A stretch of DNA of 10,706 nt from Thiotrichales bacterium (GTDB lineage: Bacteria; Pseudomonadota; Gammaproteobacteria; UWMA-0217). Under the pieces are notes generated by a model, which did not search any database, was not told the origin of the DNA, and was given only the letters and a program-made list of their open reading frames with translations. Each line of letters opens with the position of its first letter. The stretch's first letter is position 1. Positions 6,877-10,706 of the stretch are shown in pieces. Location of the stretch: positions 1 through 10,706 of the forward strand of contig JANTGD010000089.1 of the NCBI GenBank assembly GCA_024763135.1. Reading direction: 5' to 3'. A program made the position numbers and the translations under genes.

Positions 6877-7248
6877 TCAGTAAGTGAAGGTTACGGTATT
6901 GTCGGTCATGGCTTCACCAATCACATAGGCAGCGCCCACGACTTCTTCTATCTCCGGGATTAACGCCTCTCCCCAGGCCGTATCGTGGGTGGGGGTACAG
7001 ACTTTGAATCGTACACCGGCCGCATAGGCATCCCGCAGCAGATCGTACGCGGTTTTTTCGTCATGTTCACTCATCTTGATAGAGGCCGCAAACCCGCGTT
7101 GCGCCAGAATGCCTGCCTGCCCGGTGAATACCATTTCCACATGATAGTCGAGGGCGGCAGCCACCGTTGCCTGAAAAAACGGCGCGCCCAACTCCATTTC
7201 ATTGGAAGGATCAGTATTCGCTAGTACCACTAATAATTTATCCGCCAT
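6877..7248 (-). CDS. DsrE-family protein
   Basis: This is a small protein of the DsrE/DsrF-like (TusBCD-related) fold. Members carry sulfur on a conserved cysteine as persulfide, or are simply uncharacterised cytosolic proteins. The product is 123 residues. It begins MADKLLVVLANTDPSN, followed by GAPFFQATVAAALDY (21-35) and an alpha/beta pattern typical of the fold. It has a single cysteine, C84, in FKVCTPTHD, at the position where sulfur-carrier members keep theirs. It ends VVGAAYVIGEAMTDN plus a short tail. The start at 7248 has GAGG six bases upstream, the best ribosome binding site of this operon. It is the first gene of the three-gene unit, two bases before the phosphoribosyltransferase. 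Its partner and reaction are unknown; a sulfur-relay role is an inference from the family and the cysteine. Confidence 0.85.
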   Translation of the reverse strand: MADKLLVVLANTDPSNEMELGAPFFQATVAAALDYHVEMVFTGQAGILAQRGFAASIKMSEHDEKTAYDLLRDAYAAGVRFKVCTPTHDTAWGEALIPEIEEVVGAAYVIGEAMTDNTVTFTY

Positions 7249-7279
7249 TTGTCGCCTCTGACCTGCTCAAGGGTGCAGC

Positions 7280-7314
7280 ATTATACCCCCGTTTGCTCCC
7301 TGCACAGTCACTGT
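7280..7314 (-). promoter_or_regulatory. Promoter and candidate operator of the DsrE-HPRT-MTIP operon
   Basis: Read on the minus strand, a perfect TATAAT lies at 7280-7285, about 32 bases upstream of the DsrE-family start. No good -35 hexamer is present at 16-18 bp spacing. Instead ACAGTCACTGT, a perfect 11-bp palindrome with a single central base, lies at 7304-7314, centred near -36. A strong -10 with a poor -35 covered by a palindrome is typical of regulated promoters, either activated or repressed. The regulator is unknown. Confidence 0.55.
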
Positions 7315-7356
7315 AACACTCGCCATACGAATTCAAGAATAGATTTGCAGACATGG

Positions 7357-7375
7357 AACAACTCAGCGAGTTGTT
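7357..7375. repeat. Short perfect hairpin
   Basis: AACAACTC (7357-7364) and GAGTTGTT (7368-7375) form a perfect 8-bp stem with a 3-base AGC loop. It lies about 75 bp upstream of the operon -10 box and 13 bp outside the larger palindromic element. No T-run follows on either strand. It may be a regulator site or part of an unannotated transcript. Confidence 0.6.
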
Positions 7376-7388
7376 GTGTGGAACCATC

Positions 7389-7556
7389 TTAAGGAAGCTG
7401 TGATCAATTCGTAACACGACATCTTGCGGCGCAAAATCGCCCACTTTTGTAGGGCGGATCTTCGCAATAGCCAGTTATTACCTGCGATCCGCGCCTTGAA
7501 CTGGACGATTTTTCATCACAATCTGTGCGCGCCGGAATGAATCAGAGCTTCCTTAA
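7389..7556. repeat. 168-bp imperfect palindromic element, MITE-like
   Basis: Three sets of inverted arms share one centre near 7472.5. The ends are TTAAGGAAGCT (7389-7399) and AGCTTCCTTAA (7546-7556), a perfect 11 bp. Inside are AAAATCGCCCA (7433-7443) with TGGACGATTTT (7502-7512), one mismatch. Innermost are AGGGCGGATC (7451-7460) with GATCCGCGCCT (7486-7496), one bulge. Shorter paired blocks (7401-7404, 7407-7410, 7419-7421, 7424-7426) fall on the same axis. By hand count about 50 of 72 positions in the left half pair. The match stops abruptly at the ends. TTAA or TA at each end could be a target duplication. There is no coding content. It may be a miniature transposable element or a long structured RNA; copy number is needed to decide. 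Confidence 0.65.
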
Positions 7557-7567
7557 CAGGCTGTTAA
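7553..7567. repeat. Palindrome TTAACAG-G-CTGTTAA
   Basis: This perfect 7-bp inverted repeat has one central base and overlaps the right end of the larger palindromic element. The sequence resembles the ACAGGCTGTT motif seen at the ends of some insertion sequences, but no second end or transposase is nearby. It lies about 150 bp upstream of the hydrolase gene and could equally be a regulator site. Bases 7568-7714 hold no other feature I can support beyond a weak TTGAAA at 7578-7583. Confidence 0.4.
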
Positions 7568-7714
7568 AAGACTGCCCTTGAAATGCATCAGATCAAGACG
7601 AGAAATGTGCGTTTTATACCTAAACGACCGTTGATGAACGCAGAACTGGCACATTCCAGGAGTAAGTTGGCTGGTTTCACGCAAATTTCGTAAGACAATC
7701 CGTCGCAAGGATTC

Positions 7715-8698
7715 ATGCAGTATCATGCACTGCCAAGGGAACGACAACAACTCGGCACAACACCAATGCATCCGAACAACATTAGCGCTTTTGCAAACCA
7801 ACGCAATCGCTCCCCATCCACACGACGCTCCCTAACGCGTTTAGGCCAATGGGTAGTGAGTGCCTTGCTGAGCATTGGCTTATTGGGGTTAGGTGCATGC
7901 AGCTCAACAGCCAGCCGGCACAATGACGCCCTGGCGCGCAGCTATGGATATCACTCTGAGCCCAGGCATAGTGGGCGCTTTTTACATCAGCTGTATTTCT
8001 ACCGCATTACCCCCATTAGCAAGGAATTGCACGTATATATCGAAGGAGATGGTGTTGCCTGGCTGAACCGCCACACCATTGCGCCCGACCCGACAAGCCA
8101 CGATCCCTTGATGCTGCAACTCATGCACCAGGACAATAAGGCCTCGCTGTATCTTGGCAGGCCCTGCTATGGCTTAACGGTTCGGGATCCTAAATGCTCA
8201 CCGCACTACTGGACATTTGGCCGCTATGCTCCCGAGATTATTGACAGCATGGCGTCAGTGCTCACAACAGTCATTGAGCAGCATCGTGTCGAAAGGCTGA
8301 GGTTTTTTGGACACAGTGGTGGGGGAACGCTGGCGGTTTTACTGGCACGGCGTTTTCCGCAAACCCGCAGCGTTGTCACCATCGCTGCCAATCTGGACAC
8401 TGACGCATGGGCACAGCACCATCACTTCAGTCCCCTGAGCAGGTCTCTGAATCCTGCGCGCGAACCCCCTGTGCCAGCAGATATTCTGCAATGGCATTTG
8501 GCCGGTGGGCGAGACCGAAATATTCCGCCCGACATGCTTCGAAATGCAGTCGACAAAACACCAACATCGTTAGTCTGCACCCTCCAGACATTCGGCCACC
8601 ATTGCTGCTGGGAAAAGATCTGGACACAGGTATTACAAGAGATTCAGGTAGACCAACCGAGCTGCGATCGTCTCGAGCATGCGCTAACAGATCAGTGA
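7715..8698 (+). CDS. Putative alpha/beta hydrolase lipoprotein
   Basis: This is a predicted cell-envelope serine hydrolase of unknown substrate. The 327-residue product has an unusually long basic N-terminus, then a hydrophobic segment (46-61) ending in the lipobox LGAC, so C62 would be lipidated. TRRSLTR just before the hydrophobic stretch resembles a twin-arginine motif. The mature part has an alpha/beta-hydrolase pattern: YIEGDG (108-113) near the expected oxyanion hole, the nucleophile elbow GHSGGG with S201, a plausible acid D267 in GGRDRNIP, and H295 or H296 in FGHHCCWE. The start at 7715 has AAGGA only three bases away. An internal Met at residue 18 (7766) would give a shorter signal peptide but lacks a ribosome binding site. 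It stands alone and converges on the phosphatase gene. Esterase, lipase or peptidase activity is undecided. Confidence 0.8.
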   Translation: MQYHALPRERQQLGTTPMHPNNISAFANQRNRSPSTRRSLTRLGQWVVSALLSIGLLGLGACSSTASRHNDALARSYGYHSEPRHSGRFLHQLYFYRITPISKELHVYIEGDGVAWLNRHTIAPDPTSHDPLMLQLMHQDNKASLYLGRPCYGLTVRDPKCSPHYWTFGRYAPEIIDSMASVLTTVIEQHRVERLRFFGHSGGGTLAVLLARRFPQTRSVVTIAANLDTDAWAQHHHFSPLSRSLNPAREPPVPADILQWHLAGGRDRNIPPDMLRNAVDKTPTSLVCTLQTFGHHCCWEKIWTQVLQEIQVDQPSCDRLEHALTDQ

Positions 8699-8752
8699 TG
8701 AAACGATGTCGGGGGATGCCGTGAATCAACCGAATGAAATCCACGAACCCCT

Positions 8753-9535
8753 TCAATCCAGGCGAAACGCGGGATTGATCATCGTCATTTCAGACTGAAC
8801 CCCATCATCAACCCCAATGACGATGAGACTCACATTGTCCTCAGCCTTTCGCCCGAGCGCCATCGACATGAGATTTTTACACGCGACCTGGGGTGGCCAG
8901 CGAATGAGTTCGGAAGCGAGTTCGGCTTCGCTCAGTTTACCGGTGAGGCCATCACTACAGAGCAAAAAGACATCATCGACCTGAATCGGCAAACGCACGA
9001 TATCAGGCTGCAACGGATCATCCCCCCCAAGCGCCCGAGTCAGCACATGCCCCGCTGGATGCACCTCAGCATCCTCAGGCGCGAGCAGCCCAAGACGCAC
9101 CAGCTCATTAACTTGCGTGTGATCGGTCGTCAATTGGCGTAGCTCACCCAGGCGCGACAAGTAGATACGGCTATCCCCCACCCAGATACAACTCGCCATA
9201 GACTCAAAAAACACAACCGCGGCGACGGTCGTGCCGATTATTCCAGCGCCGTCGCGTTTTGCTTTATCCTGCAGGGCAGCATGCACCTCGTGCAGCGCCT
9301 TGATCACTTGCTGCTCTCGCTGTTTAAGGGTTCCCGACAAGGCGAGTGTCTGCAAACTTGCGACTGCTGCCTGGCTCGCCTCATCACCTCGCGAATGCCC
9401 GCCCATGCCATCGGCTACCACCCACAGCCCATCGTCCGATCTTTGCAACAGACTGTCTTCATTATGATCGCGCACTGCCCCCACATCGGTAAGCGCCGCT
9501 GACTCCCAAACCAATTCAGATGTCATTCCCGCCAT
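8753..9535 (-). CDS. PP2C-family serine/threonine protein phosphatase
   Basis: This is a metal-dependent protein phosphatase (PPM/PP2C, like Stp1 and PppA) that removes phosphate from Ser and Thr. It is soluble, with no membrane segment. Using the start chosen here it has 260 residues, about the length of a bare catalytic domain. The ordered motifs are DVGAVRDHNEDS, VADGMGGHSRG (metal-binding Asp and Gly), GTT, WVGDSRIY, LLCSDGL (metal Asp) and EDNVS (metal Asp) near the C-terminus. Starts at 9535 and 9526 (both ATG) are possible; a longer TTG start at 9547 has no ribosome binding site and is unlikely. The 9526 start matches family N-termini best. No kinase is visible nearby, though type VI secretion and other signalling clusters pair such phosphatases with kinases and FHA proteins. 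The convergent gap to the hydrolase is 54 bp with no clear terminator. Confidence 0.93.
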   Translation of the reverse strand: MAGMTSELVWESAALTDVGAVRDHNEDSLLQRSDDGLWVVADGMGGHSRGDEASQAAVASLQTLALSGTLKQREQQVIKALHEVHAALQDKAKRDGAGIIGTTVAAVVFFESMASCIWVGDSRIYLSRLGELRQLTTDHTQVNELVRLGLLAPEDAEVHPAGHVLTRALGGDDPLQPDIVRLPIQVDDVFLLCSDGLTGKLSEAELASELIRWPPQVACKNLMSMALGRKAEDNVSLIVIGVDDGVQSEMTMINPAFRLD

Positions 9536-9578
9536 GAACTCGCCCAATTTTGCTTGTGAATAATTTCAGCCACCACAT
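9516..9578 (-). CDS. Possible 20-residue leader ORF coupled to the phosphatase
   Basis: An ATG at 9578 is preceded by AAAGAGGA, a very good ribosome binding site with a 7-base spacer, far better than anything in front of the phosphatase starts. The frame encodes 20 residues beginning MWWLKLF and stops at 9516-9518, just downstream of both candidate phosphatase ATGs (9535 and 9526). The overlap suggests translational coupling: ribosomes terminating on the leader could restart on the phosphatase. The peptide has no known family. It is basic and moderately hydrophobic at the N-terminus. It may instead be only a vehicle for ribosome loading. Whether it is translated is an inference. Confidence 0.35.
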   Translation of the reverse strand: MWWLKLFTSKIGRVHGGNDI

Positions 9579-9940
9579 CACACCGTCCTCTTTAGACCCA
9601 TCTCTGCACAATGTTTGCGCAACCTTGCGTATTGCTTGCGGTATACCCAATCCCCACCCTGCCGAGCAGTTACGCCCTGCAATGCGCGAAAATGCGCCAC
9701 AATCTAAAATCGATGGCACGATCGTCTCACAAATGCTCAGACAATCGGCAGTGAAGTCAGAGTGCCTTGTGCCTGAGCCCCCAGCGACCCGCAGACTGTG
9801 GTTTGACTATAAGACTGTCTTGGTAACCGTACCTTCACCCGACTGAAATAGGCATCACTAAAATTGGGGAGTCCGTTGATTACGGGCAAAGAAAATGACT
9901 CACACAGCCCACAGTCGCCCCTGATTTCCTTAATTATTTT
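9579..9940. other. Intergenic gap upstream of the phosphatase
   Basis: I see no gene on either strand in these roughly 360 bp. The forward open frame starting at 9550 begins with TTG, has no ribosome binding site and no recognisable motif. The heptamer AGACTGT occurs twice, at 9793-9799 and 9812-9818, 19 bp apart. TTGACT at 9803-9808 lacks a partner -10. No convincing terminator follows the membrane-protein gene. The gap is long enough to contain the phosphatase promoter. Confidence 0.4.
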
Positions 9941-10706
9941 TCACGGGTTCGCGGAATCTTTTTTCGAAACCGGCCTGAGAATGGTGGAATCCCCCAAAAT
10001 TTCGGGCTCTGGCGTGTCTTGCAATTCCAAACGACTGTCCCCGCCTGATTTCTCTTCGCCCGCTGCATCACGACTTGAACTGGCGGTCAATTCAGGTCCA
10101 AGAGAGGGATCCGTGGCCGTCGGCTGGGTCGTCCCCTGCAGAAACTCCGCATTTGATTCAGTGCGGAGCTCAGGTGACGTGGAAGGGTCGCGGCGCAAGG
10201 TCGTTCTATTTTCCAGCTCTGCTTCAGGAATCATCATGACAGCCTGTTGTGTTTTTGTTTCGGGTGCCGCTGCTACCTGAGTCGCGGGTAACTCGCCCGC
10301 ATCTGCATCCGCCGATGCCTGACCTTTCACGCGTTTGGCCCTTAAAAACATCAAAAGCAACACACCTACCACGAGCAACAGAATCGAAATGCCTGCGCCC
10401 AGGAGATACGGGCTGCCGCTCATCTGCTTGAGACGATTGAGTGCCTCCTGGGCGCGCTGGGTCATCTGCTCCAGTGTCATTCGCGTCTCGGCCGCCATTG
10501 CTTTTGGCTGCATGGCCCCGGATGACGTTTGCTCAGGTTGCAGCTCTTCTTCTGTTTTACCAGGCGTCTCGTGCCACACAGCTGTGGGCTCCAAATCGCT
10601 CAATTTATCCGTTTGCTCAGCATCTGCGGCGATTGGCTCTTCTGGCGTGACGCCCGGCACTGGTGGCACTGCTTGTGGCGAAAGCGGCTCATCAACCGCA
10701 GCATAT
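9941..10706 (-). CDS. Unidentified single-pass membrane protein, C-terminal part
   Basis: I do not recognise this gene. Its frame stays open to the window's right edge, so the true start lies outside; 254 residues are visible. The first 80 or so are rich in Pro, Glu, Ala and Thr, followed by a short amphipathic stretch (MTLEQMTQRAQEALNRLKQM). A strong transmembrane segment follows at visible residues about 100-121 (ISILLLVVGVLLLMFL), then basic RAKRVKG. The last 125 residues are again low-complexity and acidic, with TTLRR and TILRP stretches. The basic residues after the membrane segment suggest the C-terminus is cytoplasmic. The overall pattern, a disordered Pro/Ala/Glu-rich stretch on each side of one membrane span, is seen in FimV-like proteins and in some bacterial signalling proteins. 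That is only a resemblance. It precedes the phosphatase on the same strand after about 400 bp. Confidence 0.75.
   Translation of the reverse strand, partial: YAAVDEPLSPQAVPPVPGVTPEEPIAADAEQTDKLSDLEPTAVWHETPGKTEEELQPEQTSSGAMQPKAMAAETRMTLEQMTQRAQEALNRLKQMSGSPYLLGAGISILLLVVGVLLLMFLRAKRVKGQASADADAGELPATQVAAAPETKTQQAVMMIPEAELENRTTLRRDPSTSPELRTESNAEFLQGTTQPTATDPSLGPELTASSSRDAAGEEKSGGDSRLELQDTPEPEILGDSTILRPVSKKDSANP

Noticed and set aside
9550..9846. 98-codon forward open frame between the phosphatase and the membrane protein
   Set aside because: It starts with TTG, has no ribosome binding site, shows no recognisable motif or protein-like pattern, and is antisense to the leader region.
9888..9930. 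Possible terminator after the membrane-protein gene (minus strand GACT/AGTC followed by ATTTTCTTT)
   Set aside because: The stem is only four base pairs with a long unpaired interior, too weak to call despite the T-rich tail.
8753..10706. Type VI secretion cluster suggested by a PppA-like phosphatase
   Set aside because: No Tss, Fha, PpkA or TagF gene is visible in the window; a stand-alone phosphatase does not establish such a system.
1..10706. CRISPR array, transposase genes or prophage
   Set aside because: No regularly spaced direct repeats and no transposase, integrase or phage structural proteins were found in any frame; hflD is a chromosomal gene despite its phage-related name.

Overview
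The window looks like a housekeeping stretch of a gammaproteobacterial chromosome with moderate GC content. The diagnostic part is the block infA, clpA, clpS, mnmA, hflD, whose order and protein lengths match those of Pseudomonas-like and enteric relatives. Two differences stand out. No cspD lies beside clpS, and hflD is not followed by purB. The exact genus cannot be read from the sequence.

Layout, left to right. Bases 1-318 hold no recognisable gene. They contain a strong 52-bp inverted repeat (69-120) and a likely infA promoter (252-279). infA (+) converges on clpA (-) across a probable bidirectional terminator (536-562). clpS lies upstream of clpA on the minus strand, separated by 124 bp that contain two hairpins. 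After a gene-free 356 bp come mnmA and hflD (+), encoding the tRNA U34 thiolase and HflD. They converge on a tightly packed minus-strand operon at 5592-7248: a DsrE-family protein, a hypoxanthine/guanine phosphoribosyltransferase and an S-methyl-5'-thioinosine phosphorylase. The latter two form a consecutive salvage route: methylthioinosine is split to hypoxanthine and methylthioribose-1-phosphate, and the hypoxanthine is reconverted to IMP. The operon has a TATAAT box with an 11-bp palindrome at the -35 position.

Between that operon and the next gene lies the most unusual non-coding feature: nested inverted repeats spanning 7389-7556, all sharing one centre. This suggests a MITE-like element or a structured RNA. 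It is followed by a lipoprotein-type alpha/beta hydrolase (+), then a convergent PP2C-type protein phosphatase (-). A 20-codon minus-strand ORF with a strong ribosome binding site overlaps the phosphatase start and may drive its translation. The right edge holds the C-terminal 254 residues of a one-pass membrane protein (-), rich in Pro, Ala and Glu, which I do not recognise.

I found no CRISPR array, rRNA, tRNA, transposase or intact mobile element. Most of the coding content is conventional. The points worth a second look are the 168-bp palindromic element, the DsrE/thioinosine/hypoxanthine operon with its candidate operator, the leader ORF before the phosphatase, and the unidentified membrane protein.
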